Shown one piece after another: positions 16,920-25,583 of a DNA stretch of 64,000 bases. Made by a program: the position numbers and the translations under genes. The notes under the pieces are model-generated. The model was not told the DNA's origin. It saw only the letters and a program-made list of their open reading frames with translations, and ran no database searches. How positions within the stretch are numbered: the first letter of the stretch is position 1; each line of letters starts with the position of its first letter. Origin of the DNA: JAFDVN01 sp964472275 (lineage in GTDB: Bacteria > Acidobacteriota > Holophagae > Holophagales > Holophagaceae); the NCBI GenBank assembly GCA_964472275.1, contig CAYYJN010000001.1, positions 28,882 to 92,881 of the forward strand, read 5' to 3'.

Positions 16920-18050
16920 CTACTCGTGCTCGTAGGTGACGCTGCGCACGCCATCCACGGCCATCCACCGGTCCTTGTCGCTCAGCACACCCTTCCAGGC
17001 GGGCATGGCGGACCACTGGTGGACATAAAGGTTGAGCGCCTGGGGCGTCATGGTGTCTCGCACGCCTTGGGGAATGTGCGTGAACTGGCCGCCTTCGGAA
17101 ATGCGCCAGAAGAGGAACTCATCCGTCTGCTCCGCCAGGGCCTTGCGGTTCTGGAAGTTGAACGGCATCGGGTTCAGCGTGTTCGCCAGGAAGCCGTCGC
17201 CCTTCGCGATGGTGCCGTGGCACACATTGCAGTTCTGGCCGTAGACATTCCAGACTTCCGCGAAATGGCCGGGATTCACCGCGGCGATGGAGCGGCTCCA
17301 GGCGTAGTAGACGGCGTTCCAGATGGGCGCCGCGTCCCCGGTGGAGACGAGCAGGCCGCCGCGGTTGTCGCGGATGCTGCTCATCCATCCCTTGCCGAGC
17401 GCGAAGGTGGGATTGCCGGCCGCGTCGAGGACCGGCTTGCCGCTGGCATCGAGCACCGGGCCGGGATGCTGGAGCATCGGCGACGAAGGATCGCCGACCT
17501 TGCTGCGCGCCTGGCCGTAGGCGATGAGCCGGAAGAGCTGGCTGGGCGTGCGCTGGAAGCGCCAGTCGCGGTTGTAGAAGTCGGGACCGTTCTTGGGGGA
17601 CCAGACCGGGTTCGGGGCGAGCGCGTCGCCGTTCATGTCCTTGTGGGAAGCGATCCAATCCGCCGGGGTGTCCGCCGGGTAGCGGTGCTCATCCACCAGA
17701 TGCTTGGTGTCGTCGTTCCACGCCGCGGGCGGCATGTCCTTCTGCTTGTCCCAGGAGATCTTCTCGGCGGCCGTGAGGTAGGTGCCGTGGCACACAGCGC
17801 AGTTGGCCTGGTAGATGGCCCGGCCCGCGAGGGCGGAGGGCTTGCCGAGCGGGTAGTCGGCGTCGTTGGCGTCCGGCTCGATGCTCGTGGGCGCGTAGGC
17901 CGCGGCCTGTATGAGGTTCTTGTCCTGGGCGGACTTGGTGGAGAGCCCGTTGGCGTCCCCACAGCCCACCGCGGCCATGGCGGCGAGGCCCAGGGCGACG
18001 CCACCGGCCACCGTCCAAGCGGGGGCCCAGGTTCCGGTGCGGGTCTTCAT
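16920..18050 (-). CDS. Dihaem cytochrome c lipoprotein
   Basis: Periplasmic electron carrier anchored by lipid. The start chosen (MKTRTGTW, GAGGAG 6 bases upstream) gives 376 residues with a signal sequence and lipobox ending AAVGC. Two c-type haem sites are present: CAVCH in the first half and CNVCH in the second. The second domain resembles the extra haem domain of the CcoO-like protein (both have a FWRIS-G segment). Its place between the ccoO-like and Rieske genes suggests it carries electrons from the bc part to the oxidase, perhaps replacing CcoP, which is absent from the operon. A start 30 bases upstream (TTG) is possible. Confidence 0.88.
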   Translation of the reverse strand: MKTRTGTWAPAWTVAGGVALGLAAMAAVGCGDANGLSTKSAQDKNLIQAAAYAPTSIEPDANDADYPLGKPSALAGRAIYQANCAVCHGTYLTAAEKISWDKQKDMPPAAWNDDTKHLVDEHRYPADTPADWIASHKDMNGDALAPNPVWSPKNGPDFYNRDWRFQRTPSQLFRLIAYGQARSKVGDPSSPMLQHPGPVLDASGKPVLDAAGNPTFALGKGWMSSIRDNRGGLLVSTGDAAPIWNAVYYAWSRSIAAVNPGHFAEVWNVYGQNCNVCHGTIAKGDGFLANTLNPMPFNFQNRKALAEQTDEFLFWRISEGGQFTHIPQGVRDTMTPQALNLYVHQWSAMPAWKGVLSDKDRWMAVDGVRSVTYEHE

Positions 18051-18089
18051 GGATTTCTCCTCGGAGAGGGTCATCTTCAAGGCCTCCCC

Positions 18090-18251
18090 CTAGGTGCCGC
18101 TGGGGCGGAACCAGGCCACGACGGCCCAGATCACGATGATGAGGAACGAGATCACGAGGGCGAAGGGCGCCTTGCCGTGGCCGACCTTGGTGCCGGCCAC
18201 TTCTTCCATGGGCTCTTCGTCGTGGGACAGGTTCTTGGGATCGTCAGCCAT
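18090..18251 (-). CDS. Small single-helix membrane protein next to the cbb3 genes
   Basis: Short gene of 53 codons. The product begins with an acidic segment (MADDPKNLSHDEEPMEEVAG) followed by one membrane helix (ALVISFLIIVIWAVVAW) and the end FRPSGT. Position right after the ccoO-like gene corresponds to the place of ccoQ or the N-terminal membrane anchor of CcoP in other cbb3 operons. The helix followed by a short tail would fit an anchoring subunit, but there is no diagnostic motif. Confidence 0.65.
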   Translation of the reverse strand: MADDPKNLSHDEEPMEEVAGTKVGHGKAPFALVISFLIIVIWAVVAWFRPSGT

Positions 18252-18260
18252 GGTCCGACC

Positions 18261-19499
18261 TCACTTCGCCGGGGCGGCGTTCGCCGCGGGATCAAACTTA
18301 ATGCCGTAGGCGCTCGGGGGCTTGCCGTAGGAGTCCGAAGCCATCCCTTCGAGCTTGCCGAGGCCGCCGTTCTGCGACACATACTTCAGGTACGCGGCCA
18401 GGTACATGCGCTGGTCGGCGCCGAGGGTGAGCTCCCACTGGGGCATCTGGGTGCCCGGGACGCCGCGGCTGATGCGCCAGAACCAGGTGTCCGTGTTGAA
18501 GTGCTGGTACTTCTCCTCGTGGAAGTCGGCCGGGCGCTTGGTCATGGAGTAAGCGGACCAGCCGTGCCCATCGCCCGAGAGGCCGTGGCAGGTGGAGCAC
18601 TCGTTGTTGAAGAGGCCGCGGCCCTGGTTGGCGATCTGCCGGATCTTCTCCAGGGAGGCGAGGGCGACGGGATCCGTCGGCTCCACGGCGGGCTCCTTGA
18701 AGCTCACCTCTTCCCAAGCCGGGACGCGGGCGTCCTTGGCGCGGGCCTCGGCCAGCTCATCCTCGTTGGCGAAGGCCTTCTTCACCATGGCGTTGATGGG
18801 CGTCTTGGCGTTCTGGAGATCCTTCTCCTTGGGCGTGGTGTAGACCAGCTCCTCGATCTCCTTCGTGTAGCGGTAGGGGACCTCGGGGTGCTCGTCGTAG
18901 AGCTTCTTCGCCAGCTCCTCGCGGCCTGCCACATCGTCCTTCCACACGGCGACGACCTCGTCGTGGCCGTTATAGGAGGAGTGGACGAACTTGGCGTACT
19001 TCATCTGGCCGGTCTTGGGATCCAGCTCGCGGGTGCCGTAGACGCCCAGGCTCTGGAGGTAGGCCGTCAGATCCACCAGCTCCTGCATGGAGAGGTAGTC
19101 GTAGCGGGGCATGATGCTGCCCGGCTTCACATAGCGCGGATTCTGGTGGTGCAGGATGTGGTACTCGTTCGGGAACTTGCCGCCGATGTTGGAGAGGTCC
19201 GGGCCGGAGCGCTCGGAGCCCACCAGGTGGTACTGGTCGTAGTAGTAGTCGCTGGAGCGGCTGATGGGGCCGTTGTCCCAATCCTGGGGGCGGCTCACCT
19301 GGGAGTGGCAGTACCAGCAGCCCTCGCGCTTGTATATCTCGCGGCCGCGCAGTTCCTGGGCGGTGTAGTCGCGCAGGTAGTCCGGCTTGGGCGGGCGGAA
19401 GGTCCAGCGGGGGACCAGGATCACGACGAAGATGATCGCCGAGAGGATGAGGCCCATCCCGATCGAGGGGTAGAGGTAATTGGCGCGGTTGGTCGGCAT
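18261..19499 (-). CDS. ccoO: CcoO-like cbb3 oxidase subunit with an extra C-terminal haem-c domain
   Basis: Membrane-anchored cytochrome c subunit of cbb3 oxidase. An N-terminal helix (SIGMGLILSAIIFVVILVP) is followed by the CcoO signature REIYKREGCWYCHSQVSRP, with the haem site CWYCH. Unlike ordinary monohaem CcoO of about 200-240 residues, this 412-residue protein continues with a Glu/Lys-rich linker and a second haem site, CSTCH, near residue 310, so it is dihaem. The C-terminal domain may do part of the work of the missing CcoP. It is transcribed directly after ccoN. Confidence 0.9.
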   Translation of the reverse strand: MPTNRANYLYPSIGMGLILSAIIFVVILVPRWTFRPPKPDYLRDYTAQELRGREIYKREGCWYCHSQVSRPQDWDNGPISRSSDYYYDQYHLVGSERSGPDLSNIGGKFPNEYHILHHQNPRYVKPGSIMPRYDYLSMQELVDLTAYLQSLGVYGTRELDPKTGQMKYAKFVHSSYNGHDEVVAVWKDDVAGREELAKKLYDEHPEVPYRYTKEIEELVYTTPKEKDLQNAKTPINAMVKKAFANEDELAEARAKDARVPAWEEVSFKEPAVEPTDPVALASLEKIRQIANQGRGLFNNECSTCHGLSGDGHGWSAYSMTKRPADFHEEKYQHFNTDTWFWRISRGVPGTQMPQWELTLGADQRMYLAAYLKYVSQNGGLGKLEGMASDSYGKPPSAYGIKFDPAANAAPAK

Positions 19500-19519
19500 G
19501 TCGGGTCCCTATCCTGCGC

Positions 19520-20953
19520 TTAGGCCTGCGCCTGCTGGGGGAGCGGAGCTTCGAGCGGCTCCTCCGCGAGGGTCTCGGAGCCCCACACGGTCTTGATGAT
19601 GTTGTAGACGAACAGCACCTGGCCCAGGACGATCATCAGGCCGGAGAGGGCGCGGAACGCCATGAAGGGCCGCACCATCAGCACGCCGCGGTACACATGC
19701 GCGCCCTGCTCCCACGCGGCGGCCTGCACGAGGCCCGCGACGGTGAGCGCGATGATCATGATGCAGGTGCCCACGAGGGACAGCCAGTAGTGCGCGGTGG
19801 CGAGGCGGCGGCTGTACCACTGCTTGCCCGTCACGCGGGGGATGCAGTAGTAGATGGCGCCCCAGGCCACGAAGCCGAAGGTGCCCAGCAGCGCGAAGTG
19901 CGCGTGGCCCACGACCCAGTGCGTGAAGTGCAGGTACCAGTTGATCCAGCGCGTCGCCTGGAAGGGGCCGGTGAAGCAGGTGAGCATGTAGAACCACATG
20001 CCTGTGATGAAGAAGCGGAGCGGCAGGTTGCCGGCCATCATGCCCCACTTGCCCTTCATGGTGAGCCAGAAGTTCACGAGCACGCTCATCACGGGGACGA
20101 GCAGCATGATGGAGGAGATCACGGCCACGGCCTTCAGCCATTCGGGCACGGGGCTCTGGAGCAGGTGGTGCGTGCCGGTGGGCGTGTAGAACATCGCGAT
20201 GGTGGAGAAGCCGACGATGCTCAGCAGGTGCGAGTAGAGCGGATTCTTCGTGATCTTGGGCAGGAAGTAGTAGGTGAGGCCAATGCCGTTCGTCGTGAAC
20301 CAGAGGCCCAGGATGTTGTGGCCGTAGAACCAGTTCGCGATGGCGTCGCCGATGCCCGTCACGCTGAAGAACACCTTGTTGCCGATGAGGTAGACGATGG
20401 GGAACCACATCGTGGTGCCCGCGATGTACCAGAGCGACACATAGAGCTGCTTCTCTTTGCGGTTGAGGATCGTGGACCAGATGATCCAGCAGTAGAGGAT
20501 CAGCGCTGCCATCACGGCGAGATCGAGGAACCAGGGCATCTCGGCGTATTCGCGGCCTTCGGTGATGCCGTTGGTGAGGCAGAGCACCATGCCGATCATC
20601 ACGGCGTTCCACGCCATCATCAGGATGTTCGCCGCGCGCTCGGATGAGAGCTTGGTGCGGCACAGTTCGGGCACCACATAGAGGATCGCGCCGATGTTGG
20701 CCATGGACAGGAAGCCGAAGGCGACGGCGTTCACATGGGTCGGGCGCAGGCGGCCGAACTGGAGCTGGGGCACGCCATGCACCAGGTCGGGCATGAGGTA
20801 TTCGGTGGCCGCGAGCAGGCCGAAGAAGGTCCCGGCCAGGGCCCAGATGGCGGCGCTTACCAGGAATCGCTTCGACGCGCTGTGCTCTTCATCAAGCCAC
20901 GCCCCGAACCGGGCCCACATGCCGGAACCGGCGGTATCCACGCTCGCGTCCAT
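19520..20953 (-). CDS. ccoN: cbb3-type cytochrome c oxidase catalytic subunit I
   Basis: Haem-copper oxygen reductase core, reducing O2 to water with high affinity. The 477-residue protein has about 12 helices and the metal ligands: low-spin haem His in RPTHVNAVAFGF, CuB His in WFYGHNILGLWFT, the CuB HH pair in TGTHHL, and haem ligands in HFTHWVVGHAHFALLG. The active-site Tyr lies on the helix containing TYYFLPKITKNPLYS, as in the C family. The ATG is chosen because GGAG lies 6-7 bases upstream; a TTG 18 bases earlier is possible. First gene of the 13-gene respiratory operon, behind a candidate promoter. Confidence 0.95.
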   Translation of the reverse strand: MDASVDTAGSGMWARFGAWLDEEHSASKRFLVSAAIWALAGTFFGLLAATEYLMPDLVHGVPQLQFGRLRPTHVNAVAFGFLSMANIGAILYVVPELCRTKLSSERAANILMMAWNAVMIGMVLCLTNGITEGREYAEMPWFLDLAVMAALILYCWIIWSTILNRKEKQLYVSLWYIAGTTMWFPIVYLIGNKVFFSVTGIGDAIANWFYGHNILGLWFTTNGIGLTYYFLPKITKNPLYSHLLSIVGFSTIAMFYTPTGTHHLLQSPVPEWLKAVAVISSIMLLVPVMSVLVNFWLTMKGKWGMMAGNLPLRFFITGMWFYMLTCFTGPFQATRWINWYLHFTHWVVGHAHFALLGTFGFVAWGAIYYCIPRVTGKQWYSRRLATAHYWLSLVGTCIMIIALTVAGLVQAAAWEQGAHVYRGVLMVRPFMAFRALSGLMIVLGQVLFVYNIIKTVWGSETLAEEPLEAPLPQQAQA

Positions 20954-21040
20954 GGTGCTCTCCAAAGGCAACGATCATCCGGACATCGGCCCGGCGCGCG
21001 GTGGCGCGGGACGCGGAAGGGAGTCCGGGTTCAATGGGGT

Positions 21041-21070
21041 ATTTTGTGACGCAGCGCACGGAGCGGTCAA
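21041..21070 (-). promoter_or_regulatory. Candidate promoter of the respiratory operon
   Basis: On the minus strand TTGACC is followed after 18 bases by CAAAAT (5/6 and 4/6 matches to -35/-10). The predicted start leaves a leader of about 80 bases before ccoN. No FNR/Anr box of the form TTGAT-N4-ATCAA was found nearby. Confidence 0.4.
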
Positions 21071-21103
21071 ACGGAAATCTTCCGCCGAACCCTTGACGAA
21101 TCT

Positions 21104-21118
21104 TGACCTTGCAAGTCA
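21104..21118. promoter_or_regulatory. Inverted repeat in the ccoN/TPR-gene divergent region
   Basis: TGAC-CTTGCAA-GTCA, with a second TTGAC half-site ten bases before the first (TTGACGAATCTTGACC). It lies about 35 bases upstream of the candidate -35 of the respiratory operon, a plausible activator or repressor site. No known regulator consensus was recognised. Confidence 0.3.
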
Positions 21119-21200
21119 GGCAGCGGCCTCTGCCTTCTGGTAGACTCGCCCGCATGACCCCCTGCTTCGCGGCTTTTTCATCCGCCGCCTCCGTGCCCCG

Positions 21201-24200
21201 ATGGAATTGACCCGGCTCTTCGGGGCGCACCGCCTTGATCCCGTGATGTATCTCGGCGTGGCCGGGGCCGAGTCCTGGCACCTGATGCGGCGCGAAGAAG
21301 ATGGCGCGCGTTTCCTGCTGCATCTGCTGAGCCCTCGTCCCGAGGACCGGCAGCTCGAATCCATCAAGACGAACTTCCTCACGGGCATCCAGGACGCGGA
21401 TCCGCAGCAGCCTTCCGAATCCCATTTCGGCTACGACGAACAGCAGGTGTGGTGCCTTCAGCGCCTGGAAGGCCAGCCCCTGGGGCGGGCCTGGGCGGGA
21501 TGGACGAAGGCCCAGCGGGAAGAGGCCTGGCGCGCCCTCGAACAGCGCCTGGCTCGGCTGGGACGCCCCGCGCTCCTGCACCCGGAGGCGATCCAATTGC
21601 GCCGAGGGCGCTTCATCTTCCCGCGCATCCTGGGCGCCGCGCCTTGGCCCGCGGAGCAATTGCGCGCCCTGCTGACCGACGATCCCGGAGAAGGCGGCGA
21701 AGCGCCGTTGTGGGAGTTGCCGCCCGATCTCGGCGAAGAGCTGGCCCGGCCCATCCGCGGGCGCATCCAGGAAGCGACCTACCTGAAGTCCCTCATGCTG
21801 GGCCTGAGCGCGCCCATGCCCATGGAGCGCATCGCCGTGATCCAGGGCGAAGAGGGCATCGGCAAAGCCCAGATGGCCGCGCTGGCCCTGGCCGCGGCGG
21901 AAACCGACGGGCTTTGGGTCCATCGCCTCGAAGCCCAGGAAGAAGGCGCCTCCGGTTTGGTGGGCCGCATCGCCGCCAGCGCCCTGAGTGGGCTCGAAGC
22001 CGAGTTCTACGCCCAAGCGCCCGCCGCCGCCAAACTCCTCGCGCGGCGCGTGCCCGCCTACGCCTTCGTGGCCGGAACCCGCGCCCGGAGCGGAGAGGAG
22101 GCCTTCGATCCCGAAGAAATCACCGCGGCTCTGGAGGCGCTGGAATTCGCCCGGCTCATCCATCCGCGCCTCCTCGCCGTGATGAACCTCGATGCCACCG
22201 ATGGCGACGCGCTTTCGGCGCTGCGCGAACTCGTGGACCGCTCCCAGGTGGCCTGGCTCTTCACCGCCGGCACGGGCGCGCGCGGCCTCGGGCTGCGGCC
22301 CTTCCTCGCCCACTACAAGGGGCACCCGTCCTCCTCGCTGGTGAACCTCAGCCGTCTCGAAGACGAGGACCTGCGCGGCGTGATGGAGGACCTGCTCGGC
22401 CCGCACCGCCTTCCGCCCGCCACGGTGGCCGAGTTGTTGCGGAACGCCCTGGGCAATCCCGGCCTGCTCCAGAACTTCCTGGAACTGGGCCAACAGGACG
22501 GCAGCCTCATCCACGAGCAGGGCCGATGGATGCTGGCGCCGGGCCGCCGCCTCCAGGCCGAGGCCGAAGCCGATCTCATGAACCAGGTCTTCCTGGGCCG
22601 CCTGCAACGCATGCTTCCGGGCACCTCCGCCCTCGCCCGGATGCTGGCGGTGGCGGATCGGGGCCTGCCCCTGCCCTTGCTGGGCGCGGCCTTGAGCCTT
22701 TCCGGCGAAGCGCTGGATGAGGCGCTTCACGGCGCCATGGCCTCCAAGCTCGTGCAGATCCAGGGCGGCGAGGCGATCATCCCCGACGCCCGCTGGCGGG
22801 ATCTCGTCCGCACCCACACGCCCCGCCCCGAACTGCGCCGCATCGCCAAGAACCTCCTCGCGGCGCTGCCGGAATCCGAGCGGAAGAGCGTGCGCGCGCT
22901 GCCGCTCCAGACCCTCGCGGCGGATGAAGCCTCGGGCCTGGCGGAACTCATGAAGGCCCTGGACCGCCCCATGCATGCCACGCCCCGGGACGCGGAAGCC
23001 GTCATGCGCCAGGCGCTGCCGCTGGATCCCGGCCCTCTGGAGCAGGCCCGCCTGCGGGAATGGCTGGGCGACGCCTGGGCCGGGGGCGGTTCCGAGAATG
23101 AAGACGCTCCCGACGCCGTGCCGGGCGCCGAAGCCCTGGCGGCCTACGGCGCGGCGCGCGCTGCCCTGACGAACCTGCCCGAAGGCCGCGAGCGGAGCGG
23201 CGTGGAGGCCCGCCTCCTGCGCAAGCAGGCCACCGTCCTCCTCCAGCTCCGCAAGGCCGACGAAGCGCGGAAGATCCTGGACCAGGCCTTCAACCTCATC
23301 CACGCCGAGGCCGGCCACCCGGAGCATCCCCGCCTGCGCCTCGCCCTGGGCAAGTGGTACTTGCTCCGGGGCGACACGCCGAAGGGCATCCAGCTGCTCG
23401 AAGAAGGCCAGCGCCTCCTCATCGGGGGCCAGTCCCCCGCCCGGGACCAGGCCGCGATCCTCCTGGAGCTGGGCCGGGCGCTCGCCCACCAGGGCCAGTT
23501 CCACAAGGCGAACCACCAGCTCGAAAGCGCCCAGCGGATGCTGGAGCTGGAGCAGGACCCCCGCGGCCTCGTCCCGATCCAGCTCGCCCTCGGGCAGATG
23601 GCCCTCGCCCAAGGCCAGCCCGACCGCGCGCTCGCGCTGTTGACGGAGGCGCTCCAGACCGCCCGCTACCAAGGCGATCTGCTCATGCAGGCCCAGGCCC
23701 ACCTCGCCCTCGGCAGCGTCCGGAGCATCCTCGACCAGATGAGCCCCGCCCTCGCCCATCTGGAGCGGGCGACGGATCGCTTCCATCGCCTCGGCCTCGC
23801 GGCGCACGCGGCCCTCGCCCGGCTTTGGCAGGCCCGGACCCTCGCGGGCATGGGCGATCTCGTGGCTTCGGAGCACCAGGAACTCCAGGCGCTTTCGGCG
23901 GGCGCGGGAGAGTTCCAGGCGTGCGGCCTGGAAAGCGGCGACAAGATCTGGCTCCAGGGCGAGATCGCGGGTCTGCGCGGCGCCTGGAACGACGCGGCCC
24001 GGCTCCACAAGGCCGCCGTCGAGCGCTTCAGCCGCAGCGGCCTGCTCTGGCGCGCGCGCCTCGCCGAGCTCCGCGCGCTCCAAGCCACCGCGCGGGCCGC
24101 GCGCCGCGCCAGGAAGGAGGCCCCTGAAATCGCCTGGGTCCGCTTGGAGGAGCTCAAAGCCCCGGTGGAAGCCTCGTCCTCGCCGTGGCTGGAATTCGAA

Positions 24201-24605
24201 TGGGCCCGGGCCCAAGCGCTGTGCCTCGCCTCCCTGGAGCCTTCGGAGCCCGTGGATCTCCAGGCGCTCCAAGCCTGGGGCGAGGCGCTGGGCCTGGCGC
24301 GGAGCCTCCAGTTCCCGACGGCGGTGCTGGAAGCGGCCCTGGAAAGCGCCGAACTCATGGCCCGCAACGGCGAACGCATGGGCGCCATGTCCCGGCTGCA
24401 GGACAGCTTCCCCAGCTTCCAGCAGGTCTGGCTGCGCCTGCCCGAAGGCCACGACCAGAACTTCCTGGGCCGGGAGGATCTGCACCGCTACCAGGAAGCG
24501 GTGGAGGCGGCTGGCCTGCGCCTGCCCTTCCCCGAGCGGGCCGATCCGCTGGCGGACTGGACGCCCACCCAGGCGAATCTGCCCGCGCCGGGCACGAGGG
24601 CGTAA
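21201..24605 (+). CDS. Large degenerate STAND-type NTPase with TPR-like repeats
   Basis: Unassigned 1134-residue cytoplasmic protein. The N-terminal 170 residues resemble, weakly, a protein-kinase remnant (CLQRLEGQPLGRAW), without catalytic motifs. An AAA/STAND-like NTPase region follows at about 180-560. Its Walker A reads GEEGIGKAQ (216-224), with Ala223 in place of the Ser/Thr that binds Mg-nucleotide, and its Walker B-like strand (LLAVMNLDATD) lacks the usual acidic pair. Residues 600-1050 are helical repeats of TPR type (for example LELGRALAHQGQFHKANHQLESAQRM). The architecture recalls MalT- or PknK-like signalling scaffolds. It is divergent from the respiratory operon. ATP hydrolysis looks unlikely; nucleotide binding is uncertain. 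Confidence 0.75.
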   Translation: MELTRLFGAHRLDPVMYLGVAGAESWHLMRREEDGARFLLHLLSPRPEDRQLESIKTNFLTGIQDADPQQPSESHFGYDEQQVWCLQRLEGQPLGRAWAGWTKAQREEAWRALEQRLARLGRPALLHPEAIQLRRGRFIFPRILGAAPWPAEQLRALLTDDPGEGGEAPLWELPPDLGEELARPIRGRIQEATYLKSLMLGLSAPMPMERIAVIQGEEGIGKAQMAALALAAAETDGLWVHRLEAQEEGASGLVGRIAASALSGLEAEFYAQAPAAAKLLARRVPAYAFVAGTRARSGEEAFDPEEITAALEALEFARLIHPRLLAVMNLDATDGDALSALRELVDRSQVAWLFTAGTGARGLGLRPFLAHYKGHPSSSLVNLSRLEDEDLRGVMEDLLGPHRLPPATVAELLRNALGNPGLLQNFLELGQQDGSLIHEQGRWMLAPGRRLQAEAEADLMNQVFLGRLQRMLPGTSALARMLAVADRGLPLPLLGAALSLSGEALDEALHGAMASKLVQIQGGEAIIPDARWRDLVRTHTPRPELRRIAKNLLAALPESERKSVRALPLQTLAADEASGLAELMKALDRPMHATPRDAEAVMRQALPLDPGPLEQARLREWLGDAWAGGGSENEDAPDAVPGAEALAAYGAARAALTNLPEGRERSGVEARLLRKQATVLLQLRKADEARKILDQAFNLIHAEAGHPEHPRLRLALGKWYLLRGDTPKGIQLLEEGQRLLIGGQSPARDQAAILLELGRALAHQGQFHKANHQLESAQRMLELEQDPRGLVPIQLALGQMALAQGQPDRALALLTEALQTARYQGDLLMQAQAHLALGSVRSILDQMSPALAHLERATDRFHRLGLAAHAALARLWQARTLAGMGDLVASEHQELQALSAGAGEFQACGLESGDKIWLQGEIAGLRGAWNDAARLHKAAVERFSRSGLLWRARLAELRALQATARAARRARKEAPEIAWVRLEELKAPVEASSSPWLEFEWARAQALCLASLEPSEPVDLQALQAWGEALGLARSLQFPTAVLEAALESAELMARNGERMGAMSRLQDSFPSFQQVWLRLPEGHDQNFLGREDLHRYQEAVEAAGLRLPFPERADPLADWTPTQANLPAPGTRA

Positions 24606-24662
24606 ACTGCCAGACGCACGGCCGAGCACCTTCAGGCTTCGACCCCCCAGCGGAGACCTCCC

Positions 24663-25562
24663 ATGAGCCACGCCCCTTCGGACACCGCGTCCGGCGCGAC
24701 CGCCTCCACCCGCGCCCAAGTGACCCTTCTCCAGCTCCAGCGCTGGAAGGACGAAGGCCGCCCCTTCGCCATGCTCACGGCCTACGACGCGCCCACCGCG
24801 CTCGTGGCCGAAGCCGCGGGAGTGGATCTGATCCTCGTCGGCGACAGCGTGGGCAATGTGTGCCTGGGCTTCGAGACGACCCTGCCCGTCACCATGGCGA
24901 TGATGAACCACCATGTGGAGGCCGTGGCCCGCACCAAGCCCAAGGCCCTTCTCGTCGCGGACATGCCTTACTTGAGCTTCCACTTGAGCGCGGAGGACAC
25001 GCTGCGCAACGCCGGGGGCTTCCTCCAGCGCGGCGCGCAAGCCGTGAAGCTCGAAGGCGGCGCCAAGCGCCTCGCCATGATCCACGCCCTCGTGGACGCG
25101 GAAATCCCCGTCATGGGCCACCTGGGCCTCACCCCCCAAAGCGTCAACGCCATGGGCGGCTACAAGGTGCAAGGCAAGCTGGAGGCCGATGCGCTGGCGA
25201 TCCTCGACGACGCCCTGGCCTTGCAGGAAGCTGGTTGCTTTTCCATCGTGCTGGAGGGCATTCCCGCCGATCTGGCCGCCCGGGTGACGGAGTCGCTCCA
25301 CATCCCCACCATCGGCATCGGCGCGGGCGTCCACTGCTCCGGCCAGGTGCTCGTCTTCCACGACCTCCTGGGCCTGTTGCCCCAGCGCCCGGCGAAATTC
25401 GTCCGCAAATATATGGAAGGATTTGACCTCATGCAGGACGCCACCCGCCGTTGGATCGAGGATGTGCGCTCCGGCGCCTTCCCCGGCCCCTCGGAATCCT
25501 ACAAGCTCCCGGAAGAGATCCGCCCGGCTGTGGCATCCTGGCAACCCGGCCGTCGCCGGTAG
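24663..25562 (+). CDS. panB: Ketopantoate hydroxymethyltransferase
   Basis: First committed step of pantothenate synthesis: adds a hydroxymethyl group from methylene-tetrahydrofolate to 2-oxoisovalerate. The 299-residue protein has the family signatures MLTAYDAPTALVAEAAGVD, LVGDSVGNV (metal Asp), VADMPYLSF (second metal Asp), KLEGG and GHLGLTPQS, then GIGAGVHCSGQVLVFHDLLG near the C-terminus. The N-terminus has about 15 extra polar residues. It is followed at 21 bases by panC; panD lies further down after two unrelated small genes. All three pan genes are on the same strand. Confidence 0.96.
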   Translation: MSHAPSDTASGATASTRAQVTLLQLQRWKDEGRPFAMLTAYDAPTALVAEAAGVDLILVGDSVGNVCLGFETTLPVTMAMMNHHVEAVARTKPKALLVADMPYLSFHLSAEDTLRNAGGFLQRGAQAVKLEGGAKRLAMIHALVDAEIPVMGHLGLTPQSVNAMGGYKVQGKLEADALAILDDALALQEAGCFSIVLEGIPADLAARVTESLHIPTIGIGAGVHCSGQVLVFHDLLGLLPQRPAKFVRKYMEGFDLMQDATRRWIEDVRSGAFPGPSESYKLPEEIRPAVASWQPGRRR

Positions 25563-25583
25563 TCCCGAGGTACCTGTTTGGCC

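Noticed and set aside
20954..21200. FNR/Anr-type box upstream of ccoN
   Set aside because: No TTGAT-N4-ATCAA-like site was found. The TTGAC repeats differ in spacing and sequence.
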